DNA of 64,000 nucleotides from Azospirillum oryzae (GCF_900177515.1 NZ_FXAK01000007.1:2712501-2776500); one strand, 5' to 3'. Shown: positions 8,905-18,035, numbered from the stretch's first letter. The notes: generated by a model not told the origin, from the letters alone. Numbers and translations: made by a program.

Positions 8905-10182
8905 ATGGCGCAAGACGGCAAATCCCGCATCCGCCTGACCCAGGACCAGCTCGACCGCGTGTGCGAGCGCCATGTCCGATTCGCCGAGGGACGCCCGAAC
9001 GGCGCCCGCGCCAATCTGCCCTTCTTCGACCTGTCCGGCCTGTCGCTGGCCGGCCGCAACCTGACCGGCGCCCATCTGGCCGGCGCCATCCTGCGTGACG
9101 CCGACCTGCGCGGCGCGGTGCTGGACCATGCCGACCTCTATGGCGCCGATCTGCGCGGGGCCGATTTGTCGGAGGCGCGGCTGTTCCGCACCGACATGCG
9201 CGGCGCCAACGTGCGCGGCGCCCGGCTGGACGGCGCCACCATGGTGGAGGTCGACCTGCGCGACGGCAGCATGGTCAACCGCAACAGCGCCGGCGAGCTG
9301 AAGGTGGTCGGCTTCGACCCCGGCCCGGCCGACATGGCGTCGGCGAAGCTGACCAACGCCGACATGGCGCGGGCCAAGCTGTCCGGCAGCTTCGCGCGGG
9401 CGGCCGACTTCACCAACACGCGGCTGGCCGGCGCCCGGCTGGACCGCACCGACCTGCGCGACGCCAACTTCTCCGGCGCCGACCTGCGCGGGGCGGACCT
9501 CAACGGTTCCGACCTGCGCGGCGCCATCCTGGACGGGGCCAGCCTGGATCAGGACGGGCTGGAACAGGCGATCCGCACCGACGAGCAGGCGCAGGCCGCC
9601 CGGCAGACGCCGCCCCAGGCTCCGGCGCCCGAGCCCGAACCCGAGGAGACGGCCGCCGCCGCCGAACTGCCGGCCCTGCCGGTCGACCAGCTGGACAGCA
9701 TGCTGCGCCAGCACATGATCTGGCTGGGCACCAGCGGCAAGCAGGGCAGCCAACTCGACCTGACCGGGCTGAACCTGGAGGGGGCCGACCTGACGGGCAA
9801 GATCCTGACGCTGGCCAAGGGCAGCGGCGCCCGGCTGCGCCATGCCCGGCTGAACGGCGCCCAACTGCAGGCCGCCCAATTCGACGGCGCCGACCTGCGC
9901 TCCGCCGACCTCAGCCGCGCCGACCTGCGCGGGGTGAAGCTGGACCGCGCCATCCTGATCGACAGCCGGCTGGACGGCGCCAATCTGGGCATGCTGCTGG
10001 TCAGTGCCGGGGCCAAGGTGATGCGTGCGTCGCTGGTGCGGGCGCGGCTTGCCGGCGCCTCGCTGACTGAGACCAACATGAAGGGCAGCGATCTGACGTT
10101 GGCCGACCTGACCGGCTGCGACCGCTCGTCGGCGGTGCTGGAGGGTGCGATCCTGGAGGGGACGCGGCTGGGCGGCGCCTGA
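8905..10182 (+). CDS. Pentapeptide-repeat protein, two repeat blocks
   Basis: 425-residue protein built of two right-handed quadrilateral beta-helix blocks. Block one (about residues 45-215) shows tandem A(D/N)LxG repeats such as LRDADLRGAVLDHADLYGADL; block two (about 285-425) is similar. A Pro/Glu-rich linker lies near 230-250, followed by a short helical section (QLDSMLRQHMIWLGTSG) before block two. The first 40 residues are charged and non-repeat. It starts 6 bp after cheZ and is probably cotranscribed. Pentapeptide proteins act as scaffolds or DNA mimics in various systems; no specific target can be claimed here. A chemotaxis-related or scaffold role is inferred only from the neighbour. 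Confidence 0.85.
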   Translation: MAQDGKSRIRLTQDQLDRVCERHVRFAEGRPNGARANLPFFDLSGLSLAGRNLTGAHLAGAILRDADLRGAVLDHADLYGADLRGADLSEARLFRTDMRGANVRGARLDGATMVEVDLRDGSMVNRNSAGELKVVGFDPGPADMASAKLTNADMARAKLSGSFARAADFTNTRLAGARLDRTDLRDANFSGADLRGADLNGSDLRGAILDGASLDQDGLEQAIRTDEQAQAARQTPPQAPAPEPEPEETAAAAELPALPVDQLDSMLRQHMIWLGTSGKQGSQLDLTGLNLEGADLTGKILTLAKGSGARLRHARLNGAQLQAAQFDGADLRSADLSRADLRGVKLDRAILIDSRLDGANLGMLLVSAGAKVMRASLVRARLAGASLTETNMKGSDLTLADLTGCDRSSAVLEGAILEGTRLGGA

Positions 10183-10449
10183 CCCCGCACCGGGTTTTCT
10201 TTCGCGAAGCCGTTGATTGCTTTCAAATTTCCGTCACGATCCATGCCGGAGATTGCCGCGCACCCCCTCGGCCGGAGTGGGGAAATCAGACGGAAAAACA
10301 CTTCCGCTGTCCGGAAAAACGATTGTGTCGTAACGGCTTAGCACGGCGGGTGGGGCTTGACGCCTCATGCGGCCGGTGGCACGCTGCTGTCCAAGCGCGG
10401 CGCGGCCCGACCATAAGCGCCCGCATCGAATGGGGGAACGTCAACGATC

Positions 10450-10731
10450 ATGACCAAGTCGGAACTGATCCAACGGCTGGCGGAGCGGAACCCGCACCTG
10501 TACCAGCGCGACATCGAGAAGATCGTCGGCACCATCTTCGACGAGATCACCGAAGCGCTGGCGCGCGGCGACCGGGTGGAACTGCGCGGTTTCGGCGCCT
10601 TCTCCATCAAGAAGCGGGACGCGCGCACGGGTCGCAATCCCCGGACCGGAGAATCGGTTGACGTCGGCGAGAAATGCATTCCTTTCTTCAAGACCGGCAA
10701 GCAGCTTCGCGAGCGCCTGAACACGGAGTGA
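10450..10731 (+). CDS. ihfB: Integration host factor beta subunit
   Basis: 93-residue HU/IHF-family DNA-bending protein. The beta-arm signature is clear (RNPRTGESVDV near residue 61), as is the start MTKSELIQRLAERNPHL, typical of IhfB; the arm proline that intercalates into DNA is present (NPRTG). IhfB forms a heterodimer with IhfA, which is not in this window. The length fits the family. It is followed 52 bp on by a LapA-type membrane protein gene, an order that is common in proteobacteria and supports the beta assignment. The 270 bp upstream hold no gene and must contain its promoter. Confidence 0.95.
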   Translation: MTKSELIQRLAERNPHLYQRDIEKIVGTIFDEITEALARGDRVELRGFGAFSIKKRDARTGRNPRTGESVDVGEKCIPFFKTGKQLRERLNTE

Positions 10732-10783
10732 GCGCCGGCCCGGCCATTCTATCTCTCGCCGTATCTTTCAAGGAACCTTCGCC

Positions 10784-11185
10784 TTGCGCCATATTTCCTG
10801 GATCGTCACCATCCCCGTGGCTCTCGTCGCGATCCTGTTCGCGATCTCCAACCGCGGGATCGTGACGCTGTCGCTGTGGCCGCTGCCCTTCACGCTCGCC
10901 ACGCCGGTCTATCTGGCCACGCTGGTGGCGCTGGTGCTGGGCTTCCTGGCCGGCGGCTTCGTCGTTTGGAACAGCCAGCGCCGCCATCGCCGCCGCGCCC
11001 GCCGCGAGGGCAACCGCGTCCTGTATCTGGAGCGTGAACTGAAGGAGGCGCAGGCCCGCGCCGCCGCCGCCGAAAAGCGTCTGGCCGAGAGCACCCGCCC
11101 GGTTTCCGGCCCGGTCGCCGGCACTCTGCCCGGTTCCGCCCTGCCGGTCCCGGCTGCCGAGAACAGCACGCCGACCGTTCACTGA
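10784..11185 (+). CDS. LapA-domain (DUF1049) inner-membrane protein
   Basis: 133-residue protein with two membrane helices (about 5-22 and 40-62; the second is VALVLGFLAGGFVVW) and a basic linker RRHRRRARRE, followed by a coiled-coil segment (about 78-105) and a Pro/Ser-rich tail. This is the LapA (lipopolysaccharide assembly protein A) domain layout. The start is a TTG with AAGGAA about 9 bases upstream. It follows ihfB as in many proteobacteria. In enteric bacteria LapA works with LapB/YciM in control of lipid A synthesis; here no lapB follows. Confidence 0.82.
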   Translation: MRHISWIVTIPVALVAILFAISNRGIVTLSLWPLPFTLATPVYLATLVALVLGFLAGGFVVWNSQRRHRRRARREGNRVLYLERELKEAQARAAAAEKRLAESTRPVSGPVAGTLPGSALPVPAAENSTPTVH

Positions 11186-11254
11186 GCGTCGCCGGTCGCA
11201 GGATCGGCTCCCCGAGGGAGCGAGACAGGTCGCCGGTCGGCGGAGGGGGGTTCC

Positions 11255-12214
11255 ATGCGCACCGTCAGTGCCGCCGAGCTTCGATCCGTTCTGCACCACC
11301 GCATGCTGATCGAGCGCCTGCGGCAGACCTTCCGCGCCGGCGTGCAGTCCCCGCCGGCCCATCGGCACCGCGTCGAGACCTACGGCACCGGTGACGCCGC
11401 CCTGCTGATCGCCCCTGCCTGGGAGGTGAACCAGGCAGTCGGGGTGCGGATCGACAGCGTCTTTCCCGACAATGCCGGCAGCGACCTGCCGCAGACCCAG
11501 GGCGTCTATCTGCTGGTCGACGGCAAGACCGGGGTGCCGCAGGTGCTGATGGATTCCTCGGCCGCGCTCGGCCGGCGCAGCGGCGCGGCAGCCTCGGCGC
11601 TCGCCGCCTCCTATCTGGCGCGGCCGGACGCCGAGCGGATGCTGGTGGTCGGCACCGGTGCGCTCGCCCTGGAACTGGTGGAGGCCTACACCGCGGTGCG
11701 GCCGATCCGCCATGTGCTGGTCTGGGGACGGGATCCGCAGAAGGCGCGCAAGCTCACCGCCCGCTTCCACCGGCCGAAATTCCGCATCGAGGCGACCGCC
11801 GACCTGGAAGGGGCGGTGCGCGGCGCCGACATCGTCGCCTGCGCCACCACGGCGCGCGAGCCGCTGATCCGCGGCGACTGGCTGCAGCCCGGACAGCATC
11901 TGGACCTGCTGGGCGGCGTGACGCCGGACATGCGCGAGGCCGACGACGGCTGCATCCGCCGCGCCCGCGTCTTCGTCGACAGCCGCGACCGCACCCCGGC
12001 CGAGTCCGGCGACATCGCCCAGCCGGTGTCTTCCGGCACGCTGAACCCCGACGACATCGCCGGCGACCTGTTCGAACTGAGCCGCGGCGAACGGGCCGGC
12101 CGGCGTTTCTACGACCAGATCACCCTGTTCAAATCGGTCGGCACCGCCCTGGCCGACCTGTGCGCCGCCCGTCTGGCGACCGAGATGGTGCTGCACAACG
12201 ACTCGATTCGCTGA
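11255..12214 (+). CDS. Ornithine cyclodeaminase / mu-crystallin family protein
   Basis: 319-residue NAD(P)-binding protein. The family layout is seen: an N-terminal substrate part with a strand-turn region (TQGVYLLVDGKTGVPQVLMD at about 85-104), then a Rossmann fold with VVGTGALALELVEAYTA (about 130) and VWGRDPQKARKL. Members deaminate ornithine to proline, reduce ketimines or act as alanine dehydrogenases; the reaction of this one cannot be fixed. GGAGGGGG lies 5-10 bases before the ATG at 11255. It is a stand-alone gene 70 bp after the LapA gene. Confidence 0.88.
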   Translation: MRTVSAAELRSVLHHRMLIERLRQTFRAGVQSPPAHRHRVETYGTGDAALLIAPAWEVNQAVGVRIDSVFPDNAGSDLPQTQGVYLLVDGKTGVPQVLMDSSAALGRRSGAAASALAASYLARPDAERMLVVGTGALALELVEAYTAVRPIRHVLVWGRDPQKARKLTARFHRPKFRIEATADLEGAVRGADIVACATTAREPLIRGDWLQPGQHLDLLGGVTPDMREADDGCIRRARVFVDSRDRTPAESGDIAQPVSSGTLNPDDIAGDLFELSRGERAGRRFYDQITLFKSVGTALADLCAARLATEMVLHNDSIR

Positions 12215-12473
12215 GCCGGGATTCGACCCACTCGGCCGATCCCATCATCCCCGCCCCAAACGGTTTCATACCGGGCGGACCCGTACGCGTCATAAGGGAG
12301 TATGCCGCGTTCGTTCCCGACATTTTACTTGCGTCCTTGCGATTTTCTCCAGAGGATCATCGCTGCCTCCGCACCGGCTGCCGGTGTTCCGAACGGCTCG
12401 ATGTTCGCGCTAACGCCGCGGGCGACGCGCTGGACCGGATCATCCGCCAACGGCTTGTCAGGGACGATTGATC

Positions 12474-13418
12474 GTGACCGTCACCTCCCCCATGGACGCC
12501 GGCCCACGCCTGCGGGTACCAACCAACCGGCTTCTGCTCGGTGCCGGATACATGTTGCTGTCTGCGCTGCTGTTCGGAATCGGCAACACGGCGGTGCATT
12601 GGGCCGCGACGGTGATGGATCCGCTGGAGGTCGTGTTCTTCCGCAACCTGTTCAGCCTGCTGTGGATGCTGCCCTGGGCGCTGACGGCCGGGGCGCCCGC
12701 CTGCCGGGCGGTGCTGGCGGAACGGCGGCTGGGGCCCTATGTGACACGGGCACTGACCACGCTCTGCGCCATGAGCGCATGGTTCTACGCGATCTCCCGG
12801 ATTCCGCTGCCGACCGCGACGGCGGTCAGCTTCGCCATCCCGCTGTTCGTTGCGGCGGGGGCGGCGCTGATCCTGCGCGAGCGGGTGCGGCCACGGCGCT
12901 GGGCCGCGATCTTCGTCGGTCTTGCCGGGGTGACCATCGTGCTGAGGCCGGGCGCGGCGCCGATCGATCTGGCTTTTCTCGCGCTGGTCGTCCACTGCGT
13001 CGCCGCCGCCGGCACCATCCTGCAGATGAGGCTGCTCAGCCGGCGGGACAACGCGCTGGTGATCGTCACCTTCCTGGGCCTTCTGGTCACCCCGATGGCG
13101 CTGGTGCCGGCGCTGTTCGTCTGGACTTGGCCAAGTTGGAGCGTATTGGGCGGGCTGGCGCTGCTCGGCGGTCTGCTGACGCTCGGGCAGCTGGCGATGA
13201 CGAAGTCGCTGTCGCTGGCCGAATCCTCGGCGATGATGCCCTACGATTACGCCCGGCTGCCCTTCACCGCCTTCGTCGCCTGGATCGCCTTCGGCCAGAC
13301 GATGGATCCGTGGGGGTGGGCCGGCGCCCTGGTGATCGCCGGCTCCGCCCTCTACACCATGCACCGCGACGCGGCCGACGGACGCAAGACGGCGCTGGAG
13401 CGGGCGCAGCGCGCCTAG
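12474..13418 (+). CDS. EamA-family (DMT) transporter
   Basis: About 314 residues with ten predicted membrane helices in two EamA halves (residues about 20-150 and 160-300). DMT-superfamily proteins usually export metabolites or amino acids; the substrate is unknown. The start is uncertain: TTG at 12468 lies only 3 bases after GGGA, whereas GTG at 12474 has about 9 bases of spacing and is preferred; an ATG at 12492 is also in frame. The stop overlaps the stop of the convergent DUF1232 gene by 4 bp. Confidence 0.85.
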   Translation: MTVTSPMDAGPRLRVPTNRLLLGAGYMLLSALLFGIGNTAVHWAATVMDPLEVVFFRNLFSLLWMLPWALTAGAPACRAVLAERRLGPYVTRALTTLCAMSAWFYAISRIPLPTATAVSFAIPLFVAAGAALILRERVRPRRWAAIFVGLAGVTIVLRPGAAPIDLAFLALVVHCVAAAGTILQMRLLSRRDNALVIVTFLGLLVTPMALVPALFVWTWPSWSVLGGLALLGGLLTLGQLAMTKSLSLAESSAMMPYDYARLPFTAFVAWIAFGQTMDPWGWAGALVIAGSALYTMHRDAADGRKTALERAQRA

Positions 13419-13909
13419 CCCGTCGTCCCCGCGTCGCTATTACCGGTTTCGGCGCGCAGGACCTCCTTCGCCCGCCCCCAATGGGCCGGGGTCAGATTGG
13501 CGCGCACCGTCTGCACGGCGGCGGCGAGCACCGCGGCATCATCGGTGAAGCCGGCGATCAGCAGCCAATCGGGCAGCGCATCCACCGGCAGCACGAAATA
13601 GGCCAGCGCCCCCAGCAGGATCGCCTTCGCCCGATAGGGGGTCGCCGGATCGGTCGCACAGAAATAGGCGGCCAGCAGGTCTTCCAGGAAGGGAATGCGG
13701 TGCAGGTTGGCGCGCAGCTTCTGCCAGAAACGGCGGCGGACCAGCCGTTCGTCACGCTCGACCCGGTCGGGATCGGGAACCGCCAGTGCGGTGCCGGTGC
13801 CAATGGAGGGGCCAAGGGAGTGGAAGGCGGACGGTGCTGTCATGGACGCTGAAACCCTTTCGGAAGACGGTCCCATTCGGAAATCGGCCGGCGGCATCGT
13901 CGTCGGCAT
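13415..13909 (-). CDS. YkvA-type (DUF1232) protein
   Basis: 164-residue protein whose core (about 85-125) matches DUF1232: AKAILLGALAYFVLPVDALP followed by DWLLIAGFTDDAAVL. The region is hydrophobic and may associate with the membrane. The N-terminus (1-60) is low-complexity. ATG at 13909 is preceded by GGAAGGGG, which decides the start; frames continue upstream to 14035 but without support. The function of the family is unknown. Its 3' end overlaps the stop of the EamA gene by 4 bp in convergent orientation. Confidence 0.82.
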   Translation of the reverse strand: MPTTMPPADFRMGPSSERVSASMTAPSAFHSLGPSIGTGTALAVPDPDRVERDERLVRRRFWQKLRANLHRIPFLEDLLAAYFCATDPATPYRAKAILLGALAYFVLPVDALPDWLLIAGFTDDAAVLAAAVQTVRANLTPAHWGRAKEVLRAETGNSDAGTTG

Positions 13910-14051
13910 GATGGCCCCTTCCATACGGTGTGGTATGGTGCGCCGGCCATCTGGTAAACAAGCCATCTGGTAAACAACAAGTGCGATCGCATCCTGTTGG
14001 ACACAAGGCCGGCGCCATGCGCGGACCGGTCGCAATTAAGGAGGAGATGCC

Positions 14052-14813
14052 ATGAACATCCAGGGTCTGTCCGCCATCGTCACCGGCGGCGCCTCGGGCA
14101 TGGGGGCGGCGACGGCGCGTCATCTGGCCGGTCTCGGCGCCAAGGTGACCGTTCTGGACGTCAACGAGGACGCGGTTCTGAAGACCGCGCACGAGATCGG
14201 CGGGCTGGGTCTGGTCTGCGACGTCACCGACGGCGCCTCGGCAGAGCGGGCGCTCGATCAGGCGCGCTCCGCCCACGGCCCGGCCCGCATCGCGGTCAAC
14301 TGCGCCGGCATCGCCCCGGCCCAGCGCATCGTCGGCCGCGACGGCCCGATGCCGCTGGAGAATTTCCGCGCGGTGATCGAGGTCAACCTGATCGGCAGCT
14401 TCAACATCCTGCGGCTTGCCGCTGCCGACATGGCGAAGCTGGATCCGCTGGACAGCGGCGAGCGCGGCGTGATCGTCAACACCGCCTCCGTCGCCGCCTA
14501 TGAGGGGCAGATCGGGCAGGCCGCCTATGCCGCGTCGAAGGGTGGCATCGTCGCCCTGACCATCTGCGCCGCCCGCGACCTCGCCCGCCACGGCATCCGC
14601 GTGATGACGGTGGCCCCCGGACTGATCGGCACGCCGATGCTGCTGAACATGCCGCAGGAGGTGCAGGACAGCCTCGCCGCGACGGTCCCCTTCCCCAAGC
14701 GCTTCGGCAAGCCGGAGGAATACGCCCGCCTCGTCCAGCACATCCTGGAGAACGAGATGCTGAACGGCGACGTCATCCGCCTGGACGGTGCCATCCGCAT
14801 GGCGCCGCAGTAA
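14052..14813 (+). CDS. Short-chain dehydrogenase, 3-hydroxyacyl-CoA dehydrogenase type II-like
   Basis: 253-residue SDR. The cofactor motif is TGGASGMG (residues 11-18), then NCAGIAP, a catalytic Ser in NTASVAAYEG, and the YAASK motif (Tyr160-Lys164 region). The overall sequence, including PFPKRFGKPEEYARLVQHIL near the end, resembles the HSD17B10/type II 3-hydroxyacyl-CoA dehydrogenase branch, which oxidises short 3-hydroxyacyl-CoAs in beta-oxidation or branched-chain degradation. Asp at LDVNE after beta-2 suggests NAD rather than NADP. AAGGAGGA lies 7 bases before the ATG. No other fatty-acid gene is adjacent. Confidence 0.88.
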   Translation: MNIQGLSAIVTGGASGMGAATARHLAGLGAKVTVLDVNEDAVLKTAHEIGGLGLVCDVTDGASAERALDQARSAHGPARIAVNCAGIAPAQRIVGRDGPMPLENFRAVIEVNLIGSFNILRLAAADMAKLDPLDSGERGVIVNTASVAAYEGQIGQAAYAASKGGIVALTICAARDLARHGIRVMTVAPGLIGTPMLLNMPQEVQDSLAATVPFPKRFGKPEEYARLVQHILENEMLNGDVIRLDGAIRMAPQ

Positions 14814-14868
14814 GGACGTCATATCCGGCAGGGGCGGCTTCCAGGCCGCGGGGCCGCTCCCGCAGCTA

Positions 14869-15066
14869 TCAGGCCTCGGTCATGGCGGCTTCGTCCGCCC
14901 GTTCCGCCTCGCCCAGCAGGTCGATCAGCAGAGTGGTGCAGTGCTGAAGCCGCTGGTCGGCGGTGGCGGTCGCCATGTCGCGGCCGGTCTGCTCCTGCCA
15001 TTCCTGCAGCATCAGCGCCAGATGTTTACGGACGTGGTCATCCCGATCCAGTCGCCGCGTCGCCAT
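14869..15066 (-). CDS. Small hypothetical protein (65 aa)
   Basis: 65-residue soluble, mostly helical protein starting MATRRLDRDDHVRKHLALML. The ATG at 15066 is supported by GGGGAGG at about 5 bases; the frame stays open to 15120 but lacks a site there. It has an acidic, alanine-rich C-terminus (EAERADEAAMTEA). No domain is recognised. It is convergent with the SDR gene and divergent from the flavin reductase gene. Confidence 0.62.
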   Translation of the reverse strand: MATRRLDRDDHVRKHLALMLQEWQEQTGRDMATATADQRLQHCTTLLIDLLGEAERADEAAMTEA

Positions 15067-15374
15067 GTCGCCTCCCCTATTTCCGATCCGCCCACACAGA
15101 TGACCAAAACCGATGGACACGCCCGGTTGCGCGCACCATCCTTTGTGTACCCTCTAATTAGGTAGCCGTCCCCTCCGTCAACAGCCGGATCCCAAGATGG
15201 TCACAGCCGGACCGGGCACACAAATCGGACCTGCCCTATCGACAATTCGGTCATGACCGGTTGGAAAGCTGCGCTTGGACCGACCATGTCAGCGCCATCG
15301 GATCCATCGCCCTGACAGGGCGGGCAGCGGCCCGCAGGAATACCCGTCAAGAACTGAAGAAAGGCAACCGCTTC

Positions 15375-15923
15375 ATGACCGACGCAACGGTGCGCGCCAA
15401 ACTGCTGGGCCTGCCCGGCAGCCTGCGCAGCAACTCCAACTCGCTGGCCGTGCTGCGCGGCTTGCAGAACGCCCTGCCGGCCGGTGTCAGCATGGACATC
15501 CGCGACCTGCGCCTGCCGCTCTACGACCAGGACATCGACAACCCCGATGCCCCGGCGGAGGTCCATGCCCTGCGTCAGGCCATCGCGGAGGCCGACGGCG
15601 TCGTCATCGTAACGCCGGAATACAATTACGGCATGCCGGGCGTGCTGAAGAACGCGCTCGACTGGGCCTCGCGCCCCTACGGCAAGTCGGCGCTGATCGG
15701 CAAGCCGGTGCTGGTCATTTCCAACTCCCCCGCCTTCACCGGCGGCGTGCGGGCGCATCAGCAGGTGAACGACACGCTGCTGGCCCTTCCAGCCAAGCTG
15801 ACGGCCGGCCCGCAGGTCGTCATCGGCAGCGTCGCCGACAAGATCAAGGACGGCAAGCTGGCCGACGAAGCGGTGCTGAAATTCTCGCTGGGCGCCATCG
15901 ACCGGATGCTCGCCGCGAAGTAA
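15375..15923 (+). CDS. NADPH-dependent FMN reductase family protein
   Basis: 182-residue flavodoxin-like reductase. The FMN phosphate-binding loop is GLPGSLRSNSNS (about 12-23) and the family signature VIVTPEYNYGMPGVLKNALD lies at about 76-95. Members reduce FMN, quinones, azo dyes or chromate with NAD(P)H. The ATG at 15375 is preceded by AAGAAAGG. The frame is open upstream to 15261 but that part has no homologous look. A terminator hairpin at 15939 ends the transcript and is shared with the convergent aminotransferase gene. Confidence 0.9.
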   Translation: MTDATVRAKLLGLPGSLRSNSNSLAVLRGLQNALPAGVSMDIRDLRLPLYDQDIDNPDAPAEVHALRQAIAEADGVVIVTPEYNYGMPGVLKNALDWASRPYGKSALIGKPVLVISNSPAFTGGVRAHQQVNDTLLALPAKLTAGPQVVIGSVADKIKDGKLADEAVLKFSLGAIDRMLAAK

Positions 15924-15938
15924 CACCCCACAAAGAAG

Positions 15939-15974
15939 AAGGGCCGGCACCCCATGGGATGCCGGCCCTTTTCC
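15939..15974. terminator. Bidirectional terminator hairpin
   Basis: AAGGGCCGGCA pairs with TGCCGGCCCTT around a CCCCATGGGA loop; T-rich on the plus side (TTTTCCTT) and, read on the minus strand, followed by TTCTTCTTTG. It lies between the convergent flavin reductase and aminotransferase genes. Confidence 0.8.
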
Positions 15975-15994
15975 TTACTTGATAACCGCAGCGA

Positions 15995-17197
15995 TCAGCG
16001 CAGGTTGCCGCAGGCGCGCTGGATGCGCTTGCACGCCTCTTCCAGCGCTTCCGTCGAGGTCGCGTAGGAGATGCGGAAGTGCGGGGCGAGGCCGAAGGCC
16101 GAACCCTGGACGACGGCGACGCCCTCCGACTCCAGCAGGTAGGTGACGAAATCCTCGTCGGTCTCGATCACCTTGCCGTCCGGGGTGGTCTTGCCGATGG
16201 TGCCGGCGCAGGACGGATAGACGTAGAAGGCGCCTTCCGGCTTCGGGCAGCTGATGCCGGTGGCCTGGTTCAGCATCGACACCACCAGGTCGCGGCGCTG
16301 GCGGAAGGCCTCGCCACGCTCCTTGATGAAGTCCTGCGGACCGTTCAGCGCCTCGACGGCGGCGGCCTGGGCGATGGAGGTCGGGTTGGAGGTCGACTGG
16401 CTCTGGATGACGCCGATGGCCTTGATCAGCTCCTTCGGGCCGCCGGCATAGCCGATGCGCCAGCCGGTCATCGCGTAGGACTTCGACACGCCGTTGACGG
16501 TCAGGGTGCGGTCGTACAGCGACGGCTCGACCTGGGCCGGGGTGACGAACTCCAGGCCGTCATACAGCAGGTGCTCGTACATGTCGTCGGTCATCACCCA
16601 GACATGCGGATGCTTGACCAGCACGTCGGTCAGCGCCTTCATCTCGGCGCGGGTGTAGGCGGCACCCGACGGGTTCGAGGGCGAGTTGAGGATCAGCCAC
16701 TTGGTCTTCGGAGTGATCGCCTTCTCCAGGTCGGCGGGCTGCAGCTTGAAGCCCTGCTCGGCCGGGCAGGAGACGAAGACCGGCGTGCCTTCCGCCAGTT
16801 CCACCATGTCCGGATAGCTGACCCAGTAAGGGGCCGGGATGATGACCTCATCACCCTGGTTCAGCGTCGCCATCAGGGCGTTGTACAGCACCTGCTTGCC
16901 GCCGACGCCGACGGTGATCTGGTCGGGCGTGTACTTCAGGCCGTTCTCGCGCTCGAACTTGGCGCAGATCGCCTTCTTCAGGGCGGGGGTGCCATCCACC
17001 GCGGTGTACTTGGTGTCGCCGGACTCGATCGCCTTGATCGCGGCGGCCTTGATGTTGTCGGGGGTATCGAAATCCGGCTCGCCGGCACCCAGGCCGATGA
17101 CATCGCGACCGGCCGCTTTCAGCTCGCGGGCTTTATTGGTCACGGCGATGGTCGGCGACGGCTTGATGCGGGACAGGCGGGACGCGATGATCGACAT
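15995..17197 (-). CDS. aatA: Aspartate aminotransferase, class I PLP enzyme
   Basis: 400-residue PLP enzyme of the Ib aspartate aminotransferase type, which interconverts aspartate plus 2-oxoglutarate with oxaloacetate plus glutamate. Motifs: start MSIIASRLSRIKPSPTIAVT typical of alphaproteobacterial AatA, NSPSNPSGAAYTRAE near 175, and the PLP lysine in NGVSKSYAMTGWRIGYAGG near 235. The length is normal. It stands alone with a 380-bp divergent region toward cytochrome c'. Some members also act as prephenate aminotransferase; this cannot be decided from sequence. Confidence 0.9.
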   Translation of the reverse strand: MSIIASRLSRIKPSPTIAVTNKARELKAAGRDVIGLGAGEPDFDTPDNIKAAAIKAIESGDTKYTAVDGTPALKKAICAKFERENGLKYTPDQITVGVGGKQVLYNALMATLNQGDEVIIPAPYWVSYPDMVELAEGTPVFVSCPAEQGFKLQPADLEKAITPKTKWLILNSPSNPSGAAYTRAEMKALTDVLVKHPHVWVMTDDMYEHLLYDGLEFVTPAQVEPSLYDRTLTVNGVSKSYAMTGWRIGYAGGPKELIKAIGVIQSQSTSNPTSIAQAAAVEALNGPQDFIKERGEAFRQRRDLVVSMLNQATGISCPKPEGAFYVYPSCAGTIGKTTPDGKVIETDEDFVTYLLESEGVAVVQGSAFGLAPHFRISYATSTEALEEACKRIQRACGNLR

Positions 17198-17578
17198 GGC
17201 GATGGGCCCCCTCAGGGCTATGGAGACGGTGTGGCGGAGACGTCGTGCGACGCCTGCCCCTTCGGGTGGAAGGCGCGAGGCGGGACCTTACTTCCGCTCC
17301 ACCCCGGTTGCAAGGCCGCTCGGCCGGTGAAAACCGCGGGGATCGGCGGTTTTTCCACCCTGTGGCGGCGTTGTACCGGGCCGCAGTCGTCGGCGTTTCC
17401 AACCATTCAAGGGTCGAGATGCCGCCCCCGGCAAATCCCGGCTCCAACCCGTCGCAGCATTATTTCTTACAACACAAATGAACGTGATGACGGTGCGGCA
17501 TCGTCACCCCCACTTCACTTGACAGCTTCAGCATGGCGGTGTGTAACGTCTGGCGTGGGGGCAAAATTCAAAGAAGGG
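17198..17578. other. Divergent intergenic region
   Basis: 381 bp between the aminotransferase start (minus) and cytochrome c' (plus). It contains a good sigma-70-like promoter for the cytochrome gene at 17519-17547; no gene is seen. The segment 17450-17480 is AT-richer than the surroundings. Confidence 0.6.
17519..17547 (+). promoter_or_regulatory. Sigma-70-like promoter of the cytochrome c' gene
   Basis: TTGACA (17519-17524), a 17-bp spacer, and TGTAAC (17542-17547) lie about 30 bp before the ATG. The -35 element is a perfect consensus and the spacing is optimal. Confidence 0.65.
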
Positions 17579-18016
17579 ATGAGAACCGTGTTTTCCCGTA
17601 TCGTGCTTGCGGCGTCGGCCGCGCTGATGCTGACCGGCGGCGCTGCTCTGGCCCAGGACGTGATCCAGACCCGCAAGGCCGGGTTCGAGGACTACAAGAA
17701 GGCGATGGGCGAGATCAAGGACGCGGTGGGCAAGGGCGACCTCGCCGCCATCGGCCCGGTCACCGACCGCATCGACGCCTTCGCCGCCAAGATCCCCAGC
17801 CTGTTCCCGCCGGGCTCCGACAAGGGCAAGACGGCGGCCAAGGAAGTGATCTGGGCCAACTTCCCGGATTTCACCGCCAAGGCGCATGACCTGCAGGCGT
17901 CCGCCAACGCGCTGAAGGTCGCTGCCGCTTCCGGCGACAAGGCCGCGACGGGCAAGGCGTTCGGCGCCATGGCCGACAGCTGCAAGGCCTGCCACCAGCG
18001 CTACCGCTCCGAATAA
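17579..18016 (+). CDS. Cytochrome c'
   Basis: 145-residue periplasmic class II cytochrome c. The signal peptide is residues 1-25 (cleavage after AALAQ). The mature part is a four-helix bundle with haem-binding CKACHQRYRSE at the very C-terminus, the hallmark of class II. The alphaproteobacterial cytochrome c' binds NO and may protect against nitrosative stress; an electron-transfer cytochrome c-556 variant is an alternative. The ATG at 17579 follows AAGAAGGG. It has its own promoter and a perfect hairpin terminator downstream. It is convergent with a cytochrome c peroxidase gene. Confidence 0.92.
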   Translation: MRTVFSRIVLAASAALMLTGGAALAQDVIQTRKAGFEDYKKAMGEIKDAVGKGDLAAIGPVTDRIDAFAAKIPSLFPPGSDKGKTAAKEVIWANFPDFTAKAHDLQASANALKVAAASGDKAATGKAFGAMADSCKACHQRYRSE

Positions 18017-18035
18017 GCGGCCGGCCTGACGAAAG

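Noticed and set aside
12160..12471. 103-codon plus-strand frame between the cyclodeaminase and EamA genes
   Set aside because: Overlaps the end of the cyclodeaminase gene, has low third-position GC unlike the neighbours, and no ribosome site.
16079..17578. Very long N-terminal extension of cytochrome c'
   Set aside because: This part is antisense to the aspartate aminotransferase; the signal peptide and ribosome site place the start at 17579.
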